Source: Eurosta solidaginis (Eukaryota; Arthropoda; Insecta; Diptera; Tephritidae). From it: DNA of 64,000 bases. Shown one piece after another: positions 44,148-55,439 of the stretch. The stretch's first letter is position 1, and each line of letters starts with the position of its first letter. The notes beneath the pieces are model-generated. The model ran no database searches and was not told the DNA's origin. It was given only the letters and a program-made list of their open reading frames with translations. Both the position numbers and the translations under genes were made by a program. The stretch lies in the NCBI RefSeq assembly GCF_040869045.1, contig NC_090319.1, positions 357,261,739-357,325,738 of the forward strand. The letters run 5' to 3'.

Positions 44148-44306
44148 GTTCAAAACAGGCATGCTTAACGAACGAAACGATATCATTTCGTTACGATAAT
44201 CAACGTTAATAAACGAAACGAAGATCGTGACTTCGTTTCGTTTATTAGCGTTGATTATCGTAACGAAATGATATCGTTTCGTTCGTTAAGCATGCCTGGT
44301 TCAAAA
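44148..44306. mobile_element. Palindromic hAT MITE with perfect 8-bp TSD
   Basis: A 143-bp element (44156-44298) starting CAGGCATGCTTAACG and ending in its inverted copy. The two ~66-bp arms differ at one position I can see and surround a loop of about 10 bp. GTTCAAAA flanks both sides (44148-44155 and 44299-44306). CAGG ends with an 8-bp duplication are the hAT signature. Confidence 0.9.
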
Positions 44307-45152
44307 AGATGGGTGATTTTAGTGCATTGAAACCCAGAAGTTTATATATGATAAATAAATATTGTTGTTTGCGCACGTACCTATTCAATGTGTGTGCCGC
44401 CAATGTGTGGTTGGGTGCAAGTGTGTATGTGTTTTTATTTTGGCTTTACCTGTTTTTTTGAATGACATTTACCTTTAATCTTATAGAGTATTCAAAGTGC
44501 TGTACTTTTTTTTTTATTACAAAACAGTAAACGAATATTTACGCACACTCACACTGCAATGTTATTTATAGGCAGGTACATATGTAAGTGTGTAGGTTTA
44601 CACACGCGAAATGACATTTATTTGATTTTATCTGTATAAAAGTGTTGATTTTGAAAATTTAACATTTCACTGTTCCTTGTTGTGTGATATGACAATAAAA
44701 AAGGGTAAACAAAAAAGGAAATATGTAAATAAATAAGTGAAATAACAACGCAGGGACCACATATTGACACATATTAATGTAAATGGTGTGTAAATTGTGG
44801 GTCATTCTGAAATTTTAATGAATAAAGCATATGGGGTTAGATAGGCATAGTAATTTTTGCGTGTCAATACTTGACACCGAAGTAAAGACACAATATTTGA
44901 ACAATTTCTTTGAGTTTTCATACAACTTTCATGTTAGCTCCTTGTCACTACCACACCTCCCACGATAGCGCAGCATTTTTCATCGTAGGAAGATCAGATA
45001 TGGCACGCTGAAAAAGTATGGACTTCCCCGTCGTTTTTGGAGCTAAAGTTATTGTCTATGATCGAAAAAAATCGTCTTATTCTGACCATATGTGTTTTGA
45101 CTTTTTTACCAAAATATATATTTTTCTTATGCTCATCATAATACAAACAAGT
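44307..45152. other. No gene recognised
   Basis: AT-rich with TG-rich simple tracts; nothing coding seen. Confidence 0.5.
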
Positions 45153-47738
45153 AAGGAAGGTTAAGTTCAGGTGTAACCGAACATTACATACTCAGTTGAG
45201 AGCTATGGTGACAATATAAGGGAAAATAACCATGTAGGAAAATGAACCGAGGGAAACCCTGGAATGTGTTTGTATGACATGTGTATCAAATGGAAGGTAT
45301 TAAAAAGCATTTTAAAAGGGAGTGGCCATAGTTTTATACGTGGACGCAATTTCGGGATATCGCCATAAAGGTGGATCAGGGTTGACTCTAGAATGCGTTT
45401 GTACGATATGGGTATCAAATGAAAGGTGTTAATGAGTATTTTAAAAGGGAGTAATCCTTAGTTCCATAGGTGGACGCAGTTTCGAGATATCGCCATAAAG
45501 GTAGACCAGGGGTGACCCCAGAATTTGTTTGTACAATATGGGTATCAAAAGAAAGGTGTTAATGAGTATTTTAAAAGGGAGTAATCCTTAGTTCCATAGG
45601 TGGACGCCGTTTCGAGATATCGCCACAAAGGTGAACCAGGGGTGACACTAGAATTTGTTTGTACAATATGGGTATCAAAAGAAAGGTGTTAATGAGTATT
45701 TTAAAAGGGAGCGATGCTTAGTTCCACAGGTGGACGCCGTTTCGAGATATCGCCATAAAGGTGGACCAGGTGTGACCCTAGAATGCGTTTGTACAATATG
45801 GGTATCAAACGAAAGATGTTAATGAGTATTTTAAAAGGGAGTAATCCTTAGTTCCATAGGTGGACGCCGTTTCGAGATATCGCCATAAAGGTGGACCAGG
45901 GGTGACCCCAGAATTTGTTTGTACAATATGGGTATCAAAAGAAAGGTGTTAATGAGTATTTTAAAAGGGAGTAATCCTTAGTTCCATAGGCGGACGCCGT
46001 TTCGAGATATCGCCACAAAGGTGGACCAGGGGTGACCATAGAATTTGTTTGCACAATATGGGTATCAAAAGAAAGGTGTTAATGATTATTTTAAAAGGGA
46101 GTGATGCTTAGTTCCACAGGTGGACGCCGTTTCGAGATATCGCCATAAAGGTGGACCAGGTGTGACCCTAGAATTTGTTTGTACCATATGGGTATCAAAT
46201 TAAAGGTATTAATGAGGGTTTTAAAAGGGAGTGGGCCTTAGTTCTATAGGTGGACGCCGTTTCGAAATATCGCCATAAAGGTGGACCAGGGGTGACTCTA
46301 GAATGTGTTTGTACGATATGAGTATCAAATTAAAGGTATTAATGAGAGTTTTAAAAGGGAGTGGTGGTAGTTATATATGTGAAGGCGTTTTCCAGATATC
46401 GAACAAAATGTGGACCAGGGTGACCCAGAACATGATCTGTTAGATACCGTTAATTTATTTATATATGTAATACCTGCCAAGATTTTAAGGGTTTTTTATT
46501 TCGCCCTGCAGAACTTTTTCATTTTCTTCTACTTAATATGGTAGGTGTCACAACCATTTTATAAAGTTCTTTCTAAAGTTATATTTCGCGTCAATAAACC
46601 AATCCAATTACCTCACCATGTTTCATCCCTTTTTTCGTATTTGGTATAGAATTATGGCATTTTTTTAATTATTCGTAATTTTCGATATCGAAAAAGTGGG
46701 CGTGGTCATAGTCGGATTTCGTTCATTTTTCATACCAAGATAAAGTGAGTTCAAGTAAGTACGTGAACTAAGTTCATTAAAGATATGTCGATTTTTGCTC
46801 AAGTTATCGTGTTAACGGCCATGCGGAAGGACAGACGAACGACTGTGTATAAAAACTAGGCGTGGCATCAACCGATTTCGCCCGTTTTCACAGAAAACAG
46901 TTAACATCATAAAATCTATGCCCCCACCAAATTTCAAAAGGATTGGTCAATTTTTGTTCGACTTATGGCGTTAAAAGTATCCTAAACAAATTAAATGAAA
47001 AAGGGCGGAGCCACGCCCATTTTGAAATTTTCTTTTATTTTTGTATTTTGTTGCACCATATCATTACTGGAGTTGAATGTTGACATAATTTACTTATATA
47101 CTGTAAAGATATTAATTTTTTTGTTAAAATTTTACTTAAAAAATTTTTTTTTTTAAAAGTGGGCGTGGTCCTTCTCCTATTTTGCTAATTTTTATTGGGC
47201 ATACATATATTGATAGGAGTAATGTCCCTGCCAAACTTCATCATGATATCTTCAACGACTGACAAATTACAGCTTGCAAAAGTTTTAAATTGCCTTCTTT
47301 TAAAAGTGGGCGGTGCCACGCCCATTGTCCAAGATTTTACTAATTTTCTATTTTGCGTCATAAGTTCAACTCATCTACCAAGTTTCGTCGCTTTATCTGT
47401 CTTTGGTAATGAATTATCGCACTTTTTCCGTTTTTCGAAATTTTCGATATCGAAAAAGTGGGCGTGGTCATAGTCCGATATCGTTCATTTTAAATAGCGA
47501 TCTGAGATGAGTGCTCAGGAACCTACATACCAAATTTCATCAAGATACCTCAAAATTTACTCAAGTTATCGTGTTAACGGACGAACGGACGGACATGGCT
47601 TAATCGAATTTTTTTCGATCCTGATTATTTTGATATATGGAAGTCTATATCTATCTCGATTCCTTTATATATGTACAACCAACCGTTATCCAATCAAACT
47701 TAATATACTCTGTGAGCTCTGCTCAACTGAGTATAAAA
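45153..47738 (+). repeat. T130 element, copy 4 (expanded, near full length)
   Basis: Starts ACAAGTAAGGAAGGTTAAG with a hairpin; ends CAACTGAGTATAAAAA. After the tandem array (45262-46440) come the conserved blocks: 'cgatatcgaaaaagtgggcg' at 46680 and again at 47447, 'ggcggagccacgcccatttt' and an ACGGACGGACA tract. The 46550-47740 body is the longest version and matches 60610-61829. Confidence 0.85.
45262..46440 (+). repeat. 130-bp tandem array with 390-bp higher-order period
   Basis: Nine units; GAATKYGTTT starts at 45391, 45521, 45651, 45781, 45911, 46041, 46171 and 46301, exactly 130 bp apart, with a first unit at 45262. Units 45521/45651/45781 carry variant sets repeated by 45911/46041/46171 (ggtgacccca; cgccacaaag; tgtgacccta preceded by gttccacagg), so three-unit blocks were duplicated. 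Confidence 0.92.
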
Positions 47739-49107
47739 ATGGAGGTAGTTCCACTTAATGTGACGTTGCCACTTGACTTTTGCGGGAACAATGGCAATTT
47801 CACAAAAAACAAGCTACCAGATTGAAAAATGTTACGCCTTTTTCTAATTTTGATGGATATCATATTAACGAATACGACTAAATTACTTTCATACTTATTT
47901 TAAATAAAAAAGAAAAAATATGAGCCCCATGCCTTGGAAATATTTTAATACGAAATATCAGCCTAGAAAACAAGTTTTTTAATAAGTTTTTCCAGCTCCC
48001 GGAAATTATTTTGGTGGAAGGAACATGGATCGATGTATGCAAAGCAAGGAAATATAGCCTTCGTAAGTGTTTGTAGGTTTGCTCAGAAAATTTTGACAAA
48101 ACATACACGTTTGTCAATTGCTTTCTCAAAGGAAGTCCTTATAAATTGACGCTTGCTTATTTGATCGTCGCGGAGTGTGATTGACAAAACAGCAGTGTTG
48201 TATTTGGTTTGTGTTGACATTCACAATGAACATGACATTTTTAGATGTATTTTTTAATTCGTTCCCTCTTTACATGACACTTTTAATTCGTTTAAAAGAT
48301 GCACATGTGTAAACCTATTACGTTTTGCGTACAGGCTTTTCATCCACAATTTCTTTTTATTACTCTTTTTCCTTTTATTTTTATTTAATAAAACTTCTGT
48401 AATTGCAAGTAAAAAAATCATCAGCCGATGACGACATATTCACGTCCGAACGCTACGGTTTCTCAATGCAAATGTTGATTGATGGCTTTTTATTTGATAG
48501 TCGCGGGGCAGGCGTCAAATACCCGACACGCACACATACAAAAATTCAGTCAATCTCGTTGTTAGTCGCCGGAGCCCTTATGAGTCATTATCCACTATTT
48601 TTCAATAAAATTGTATGTTTTACTGTATCGATACATATGCACATAAATTGTGCTAAAGCATATTATTATTGTCTCAGATGACCATTGCATTTTCATTCCA
48701 AAGGAAATTTACATCTCGAAAAACCACAATTTCGCCTTTAACAGTAACGGTATAGCAACGCTTCTGACAAAACAACTAACATTATGAGGCTTCAAAAATC
48801 CCCAAATACGTCAAAAAATTTTGAGGGGAACTACCTTCTTTTTTGTATCATGATGCTCATAATTATGTTTTTCTCAGGGAACACCAAATTTGAGAAATAC
48901 AATTCAAAATTTTTAGTATTAATGAGAACATCAGGTAAAACACTCTGCCATGGCGAATCCAGAAAAAGATTTAGATGATGGAACTACACGAAGAAAGAAT
49001 CCGATTTTTTCTGTAGCCCCTTCGGCTTGATCGGTGGTAGGGTCTAGCGATTTTTTTCGATAGCCGTTTTGAATCAAATTAAAAAAAGAAACTTTACAAC
49101 AACTAAG
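47739..49107. other. No gene firmly recognised
   Basis: At 48403-48680 a 92-codon frame (SADDDIFTSERYGFSMQMLI ...) is preceded by an AG and has less AT-biased sequence than its surroundings, so it could be an exon, but I recognise no family. The rest is AT-rich. Confidence 0.35.
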
Positions 49108-49270
49108 GCGTGACCTAGCTGAATGCGTTTGCAACCATTTCAACTATCGTAGGAGTGCGGGTTCGACTCCCACTCCCGGGAGAAAAGGCTTTGAAGAGAT
49201 TTACAAGGTATAATCGAAACAGCTGTCGCCTTGTCCGTCCTGATGTTACGTTGTTTAAATTTTTCCCAAA
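49108..49270 (+). mobile_element. tS2 tRNA-derived SINE, copy 2
   Basis: A box TAGCTGAATGCG (49116-49127) and a perfect B box GGTTCGACTCC (49160-49170), followed by the tS2 body shared with 42480. Better preserved than copy 1. Confidence 0.8.
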
Positions 49271-50219
49271 TTATTAAATAAAATAGAAAAAAAGAATAGC
49301 TTATCCATTCATTGTTTCATCCGTCAGCCTATTGTGTTGAGGAGTCATCCTCATATGATTTTTTTTTTTGCTAAAACTTTCATTCAAATAGTATTGTGAT
49401 GCAATTGAACATACTACTTCTTCTGACCGCAATTCCTGAACTCCTGCCAAAGATGGATATAATAGATATGCAATCACTTCCCCTTCTTATATATCAAAAA
49501 TTATTCAAAATAAAGTATAATTCTTTAATAATTAAAAATTTAACCTTTATGTGCCCGGTAGTCAAAATTTGTAGGAAATTTGGAAAAAAATTAGATGAAA
49601 ATAATGAATAAAAAATAATAATAATATATATAATAAAATAAAATAAATAATAAAATAAAAATTATAAAAGTGCAAAAAAACCAGCGCGCGAAGTTTTTAG
49701 TAGCTTAGGAAATGTTTATTGTTCAATAAAATACATACACAGCCGTTTCATACTTTTTTAATTGATGGGTTGAGGGTGATCAACTTGCCATATTTCCATA
49801 TCCAGCTCAAAGTTTAACGATTAAAAGATCACTATCACCCTATAGGGAAGTACGGCACTAGCTTTATTCGTGCAGAGCATTGAAAAATTTTGAAAAGCTA
49901 ACATTTCCGTCAGAACGAAAAGCGCGACCTGGTGACCAATGTTCAGAATCTCCTGCCCACTTAAACAGAGGCAGCGATGAAACACACAGTGAAGATGATA
50001 GTATTCCACCCACTTTCACAAAAAATGCTACTATAAGCTTTGTCCTTGTACTTTGTGGCTGCAAATGTGCAAAATTTAAACTCTCTTTAAATACTTTATT
50101 CCCTGATCTGTATTTCTTTACCTTTATATTAAGTCCCTTTCATGTTTGTCCCCTCATTTCTATACGAATTTTTGACCTACGGAAAAGTTTTTCCGGTAAC
50201 TTCCCGTTGAGCTAAACAG
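49271..50219. other. No gene recognised; AT simple tract
   Basis: 49605-49680 is an AATAA/ATATA simple tract. A 111-codon frame at 49880-50215 (FPSERKARPGDQCSESP ...) is open but unrecognised. Confidence 0.45.
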
Positions 50220-50576
50220 TTGATACTCAGAACATAGTTCAGATCTGGGAGACATTACAATGCAAGTGAAAAAAATCAGCTAGGTGGCGCACGGATCGAG
50301 ATATACAGAAAATTAATTTTAAAATGGAAATTTTTCGATCGACTTTTAACTAACTTCTCGGTGATCCAGAGACTTGAAACTTAGCAAATAGTTTGCGAGT
50401 CGATGGCACTACAATTCGTGGAAAACAAAATGCCGCCAGGTGGCAGTCGAATCGAGATAAACAAAATCCATGAAAGAACGCAGGGAATCTTGCAATCGAT
50501 TTTTAAGTAACTGCCCGGTGAGCTAGAGACTTGAAACCTGGGCCGTGAGTCAGAACCCGGTGACAATGCAATGTAA
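50220..50576 (+). repeat. Degenerate tandem repeat of ~175 bp
   Basis: Units share 'gatccagagacttgaaactt' and 'gagctagagacttgaaacct', with 'ggtggc' and 'tcgagata' segments; a third partial unit is at the start. Related sequence occurs at 62340-62560. Confidence 0.5.
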
Positions 50577-50726
50577 TGTAAAAGAATTTTGGGATTTAAA
50601 ATTATAAAGGTAGAGCGCGTGTTTAAATTTTAAATAATCAATTAGTTAATCCCAAGTACATGGTTTGTATTAAATTGAAAGAATGCGCTCCACCTATAAT
50701 GTTTTAAATCCCAAAATTATTTTACA
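50577..50726. mobile_element. MITE with TGTAAAANAATTTTGGG TIRs
   Basis: About 150 bp; TIR TGTAAAA[G/T]AATTTTGGGATTT, and the similarity extends inward through a GGTRGAGCGC segment, so the arms are about 45 bp. Target duplication not resolved. Confidence 0.7.
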
Positions 50727-51279
50727 AGAGCTATTGTTAAAGTTTTTTAGTCAAAATTCAACAAGACTATGTCTGTATTAAAGGAAAAATTGCCTTTTAT
50801 TTTTTAGTCCATTTATATAAAGGTAGTTCTTAAAACATGTTTATCATCTTTTTATTTGAGTTTCACTGCGATCTCCTCAGAGTATAGAATGCCCTATTTT
50901 GAATGGCTATTCTCTAAAACCGCTTTTCCGCATCTAGAAGTTGGCATCCGCTTTACATGACAACTTTGGCTATTCTCACATTAATTTGATTTATATCTCA
51001 GTAGCTTACAAAGCTTTCTTATTCTGTGGAGAAATTTAAGGAAGTAGGTCACACAAAAGCAAACCTTCCAGTGATCGCTTTAACCATGGGTCCACTTCGA
51101 TAATTTGTTTCGAGATCCACTTTTTTGCAGGGCTGCTGCTTAACAAATGTTGGTAGCGTCGGCTCGGTTCTATCGGTGCCTAATTGGTCACAACATTCCT
51201 ACTAGCATTTGCGTCATTCGAAATGAGTAATTTGCAGCACCCTTCTAGGTTCGGCCTAGGGTTCAGATCTGTACTTCCT
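50727..51279. other. No gene recognised
   Basis: AT-rich; nothing identified. Confidence 0.5.
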
Positions 51280-51515
51280 TTATTTATACGTTCGAGGAGA
51301 TCTATGCCGAGCTTTCTTTCAATTTGAATTTTTCTACAATTAAAATTTTTTCTACAAATTTTCGCTGATATGTTTTTCATGGCATTTTGCCACACCACTG
51401 CCGAGCAGCTATCTCGCTTGGTTATATATAATTGAAAAAACTTATTTCCCAAGTTTTTATGTTGCTGGACCCTTAACCCATTACCTTGGGTGTCGTAGGC
51501 GAGCACGATAGCGCC
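51280..51515 (-). mobile_element. tS1 SINE, highly decayed (-)
   Basis: Keeps the order 'gaggagatctatgccgagct', 'tttttcatggcattttgcca', 'ccactgccgag', 'ggacccttaaccca' and 'taggcgagcacgatagcgcc' (tRNA-like head on this strand). Confidence 0.55.
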
Positions 51516-51549
51516 ACATAGCGATGGACGCCCTCTGTCTAGCCTTACC

Positions 51550-52065
51550 GGAAAATTCTTTTGAAGAGCTGAGTCTTTCTTACAATATTTTCATTGTAAT
51601 CACAATCACCATATTGAAAGGTGTTAAGAAGCGTTGGGGATAAAGACAGTCATTGGCGGAATATGGATTCAATACTCTCCGGTACTAGCACCCTCTGGTA
51701 TTTTCTAATGGTTTCTAAGGCTAATCCAACCTGCGGGTCTGTGAATAGTTATCCATCCTCTTGCGCTATTTTCTAAGCTGTATCAGCACACAGTTTCGTG
51801 CTGTTATGGCATCAAACACATCGCCTGTGAAGGTGCCAAAGCGCAGAAGTTTGTTGTAAATATAATTCCAAAGACCTGAGCCTAGAACCGAATCGTTGCG
51901 TGCGTTAGATAGTGATCGCTCAAGATTTCAAACAAAAATTGCTGTATCTTGTAAGAGCGTTATAATGTTTCGATCATGCTTTCTCTGTGGCTGGGTTGAA
52001 AGCATTTCTGACGTCAAGCATGATCAGTAAAACTGTCTGTTTTGCCTGTGACATGCCGCCTTCTT
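51550..52065 (-). pseudogene. LINE RT fragment with LDVRNAFN motif (-)
   Basis: The reverse complement gives LLIMLDVRNAFNPATEKA, the first catalytic RT region of R1/LOA/I-type LINEs, followed by scattered in-frame pieces through about 51600. Stops throughout. Confidence 0.6.
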
Positions 52066-53053
52066 TTTATTGGCTGTTAGGTGTCGAGATTCTTCAATTC
52101 GTTATTGTTCTCCAATTCTATAGTTCTGTTGTTTTAAGCCAGGATTGGTATACAACTTGCCTTAATCTGAAATTTTTAACACATCCAGATGATATGATAT
52201 GGTCATATAGTTTGATTTCTAAAGTGCTTGGGGGTTCGGGTTTCGTTAGTAAAATCTTGCTCGCATGCATACCTAAACGATTAAAAAGGAGCACTTTTGA
52301 ACGCTATTGAGTAGTTCAAATGCCTTTAAAGGTAGGACATTCAAAATTAATTTATTTTATTTGACTTTCGAACATTTTTGCTATGTTACCGTTATCTTCA
52401 TGTTAATTTATGGTTTGAGATGGCTTTAAGTTTTTAATTTCTCATGCATTTCTTAGCGATTTTCCATACGCAAATTTCAAGATGTTTCATGTGCTAAACA
52501 AAAACAATTTACGTAGTCGTAAGGATTTCTTTGTTTCAACAATGTAGTGGGTGTAATGAAAATAAAGTGAAATAGGACAGTAGAATGGCTATAATAAACA
52601 TAGTGACAGAGTCAGGATGAAATTTGTAAAACAAGAAAAACATTTTTGCTTGAAATGTAGCATACCTAAATGTAAGTACGAAGTTGAATATTAATGCGAA
52701 TGTAATATTGAGTATAAATTTCAGGGTTATGGCAATAGCGAAGGCGCATAGTACAAATCAAAGAAAAAAATCAATAACATCAGTGCACGTGACTTGGTTA
52801 CCATATTGATGTGGCCATCCGTCGTTGATGCTGCCAAATGATTCCACAGCATTTAATGTCTCATAGGACAATGTAAACAATAATAACAACATTACGTTCA
52901 GTTCCAAAAAAAAATTTTTTTTGAGTGTTAAGCGAGAGCAATAGCGGACAGAAGATTGTAGTACGCACTTACACTTGTATGTACGTAGAATGCCGCAGAT
53001 CTTCACAATTTATTGTTCTTATTAGTAAAAACATAGGAATATTGTTAAAAAAA
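52066..53053. other. No gene recognised
   Basis: AT-rich; a 107-codon frame at 51987-52310 overlaps the LINE in antisense and looks like chance. Confidence 0.5.
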
Positions 53054-53385
53054 ATGTAAGGCGCTATAACTTCCGAAGAGATTTTTGGGCCGAGCTTCTC
53101 TTCCAATTTGCGTCGCGCTCCTTTAAAATTTTTCCTACAAATTGGCGGGACGGGACCTACTTGTTTTATGCCGACTACGAACGGCATCTGCAAGCCAGAT
53201 AAGTTTTCACTAAAAGCTTTTCATGGCAGAAATACACTCGGAGTGTTTGCCAAACACTGCCAAGGGGCGACCCCGCTTAGAAAAAATTTCTTCTAATTGA
53301 AAAACCTTGTTTCTAAAATTTTGATATTCCTTTGCCAGGGGCGAGAACAAAGGATCCTCGGTGTGATAGGCAAAGCACACGCCAT
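53054..53385 (-). mobile_element. tS1 SINE (-), near complete
   Basis: The best minus-strand tS1 copy: 'aatgtaaggcgctataactt' through 'cggcatctgcaagccagata' and 'ggggcgaccccgcttag' to 'cggtgtgataggcaaagcac'. The tRNA-like head is truncated where the LTR begins. Confidence 0.85.
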
Positions 53386-53402
53386 ATTGTTTGCTTGTAC
53401 AT

Positions 53403-53876
53403 ATTATGGCGAATATTTGCATTACTATGCTGTTAGTAAATAATCACAACAACAAAGCCAGCAAGCGTTCACTCTTATGTACATGTACACATTAAACAAG
53501 CAACACTTACGTTCATAAAAGGCGACGAAGAATATCTCACATACACACATGTAGTAATCAGCTAAAAGAAGAATTTACTTACACATACATATGGAATACA
53601 ACTGTTCGTGAAAAGTCTAGACCTTAGAAAAATATGCGAACGACGCAACAGAGAGTATAAAAGCAGCGCAAGCTGAGGAAAAACTAATCAGTTTGATTTA
53701 AATACGCTATTAGTTGAGAAGTGAAGTATAATTGCGAAGTATAATTGTACTACTCCCAGAGTAGTCTAATAAAGACCATTTTGCAATACTGAATATTGGA
53801 GTTATTTATTGAACAGTTCAGCGATTCGAAAGTTAGCAGAGGTGTATAATTATCGGAACTCACAAAAATTCATTAC
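53403..53876 (+). repeat. Solo LTR related to the Gypsy-type element
   Basis: Diverged relative of the 27854 LTR: GAGTATAAAAGCAGCGCAAG (TATA), AATAAAGACCATTTTGC (poly(A) signal), 'tattggagttatttattgaa' and the end TTCATTACA. No internal region follows, so a solo LTR. Confidence 0.75.
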
Positions 53877-53919
53877 AATATACTTATAATCATACATTTT
53901 CTTTTTAGTTTTTATTCCT

Positions 53920-54890
53920 TTCATGAGCATGCCATTGTATATCAAATTTGGTTCACGGATACTTCGAAGTTGGACGGGAAAGTTGGAGGAGGTGTTTTCT
54001 GTCGGGAGCTCGGTGTTAGTCGCCTGGCGCTTAAAACGGTTAAGCGCCAATTAAGTAAGTATGTAAGATTGCTGCACCGTCGCAGGTTGCCACAATTAAA
54101 AGTGCGATGGATGGTTGCTGCCTTGTGCTATTGCGGTTAGAGAATTCAATATATCCTCCGATAACCAAGCGACTATTAACGCCCTAAATTTCAACTGTGA
54201 TGCTATTGTGGATACTATGGACATGCCTGACCTCGCTTGTAGTTGCATCGAAATATTTTAATATGAACACTATCTGGGTCCTGGGGAATACCAATTAGCC
54301 TGGCAGCTGTTACGCGGACCTCCTTGCACGCATGGGTTCAAGTGAACTGATTATAGATGGCTGTAGGGAATACGAAGTACCCCTGCCCACCTGTGGTCTG
54401 CTCCTCTATAGTTGGTCCTCGGGTCAGTTAAGCAAACTCTCAGCGGGCACAACTTCTTGCAGGTGATCCTTATAGTCGGATGTGGAAAGCAAGCGGTCTG
54501 CTGAAATCATTGAGTCTCCCGTGGCTCCTCCATCAATGGTTATTGTGGTTTTAACGGCTCACTATGGGAGTCCATGTTGTACATCTCAACATACTGGAAA
54601 CCCCTTCTTGATGTACTTGCATAGAGTATGATGAGGTAGAGCGGAGACAGTTCATGTTTGTCTGTTCAGCTTCTGCCAGAACTAGGCGAAATTATTTCGG
54701 TCTTGGCTCACTGCCTCAAACGACCTTCGAAAGACTTATCCAGGGTTGTGTTCGGTCTTATTCGAAGCCACATCGATCTATTGATAGCTTCAGCTTCTGT
54801 CTTCGTTATGTGGTATCACAATGAACCCTTATGTTGCCCGAGTGAGCTTTCCTTGCTAAGGTGGCAACTACTCAACCTAACCTTATCTTG
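53920..54890 (+). pseudogene. RNase H LINE, 5'-truncated and decayed
   Basis: Starts WFTDTSKLDGKVGGGVF (RNase H first motif, DGSK-like with D to T), with later pieces for SDNQ- and GN-type motifs in shifted frames. The 3' end is 'ggtggcaactactcaaccta' plus ACCTTA. Same general group as 7893-8853. Confidence 0.65.
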
Positions 54891-54899
54891 TTAGTAATG

Positions 54900-55084
54900 T
54901 ATGAAAGAAGGACAGGACAATAAGCTGAACCGTCCATCCCAATCATCTCCGCTTGTCTATCTGCTTGAAATTCAACACGTCCTTCTAATTTAGAGACACT
55001 GCGATGACGTTTGGGATGATAGTGTGCTTTCATGTTCTTTAACTCATTTCATATCAGTGTGCTTCTTCTTCTTTTTGTGGCAAT
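54900..55084. other. Unassigned spacer
   Basis: Nothing recognised between the LINE tail and the next CAA-SINE. Confidence 0.4.
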
Positions 55085-55295
55085 AAAGACACTTCTCAAT
55101 GGTTTTTGGGAGTATTATCGATAATGATGGTCCTTTGGCGAATATTGTCACAGCAAATTCCGAAAACTAGCATCATTAAGATACATCCCCGACCATTCCG
55201 GAAACGATGTGATAATACCATGATGAACCTTCAAGGCCTATGGATTTTAGTAACATCTTACGACAGGTGTGCCTATCGCAGGAATACTTTAAGTC
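55085..55295 (-). mobile_element. CAA-SINE copy 5 (-), decayed
   Basis: Keeps 'gatggtcctttggcgaatat', 'cgaccattccggaaacgatg', 'gaaccttcaaggcc' and 'cttacgacaggtgtgcctat', in reverse CAA-SINE order. Confidence 0.6.
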
Positions 55296-55439
55296 CGCCA
55301 ATAGATTCTATCAAGACAGTGAGTTAAGTGAAACGTAGCCTACAGGGCCTACAGGGTAAAGTAAAAGCGAGTGCAACAAGAAAAGTGTATGAACGCTAAC
55401 TCGAGTTGAAAAGGTAAGCGGGAGGCCTTTACAGAATGA

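Noticed and set aside
45262..46440. CRISPR array
   Set aside because: Period is 130 bp with no spacer/repeat contrast and the host is eukaryotic; it is a tandem repeat within T130.
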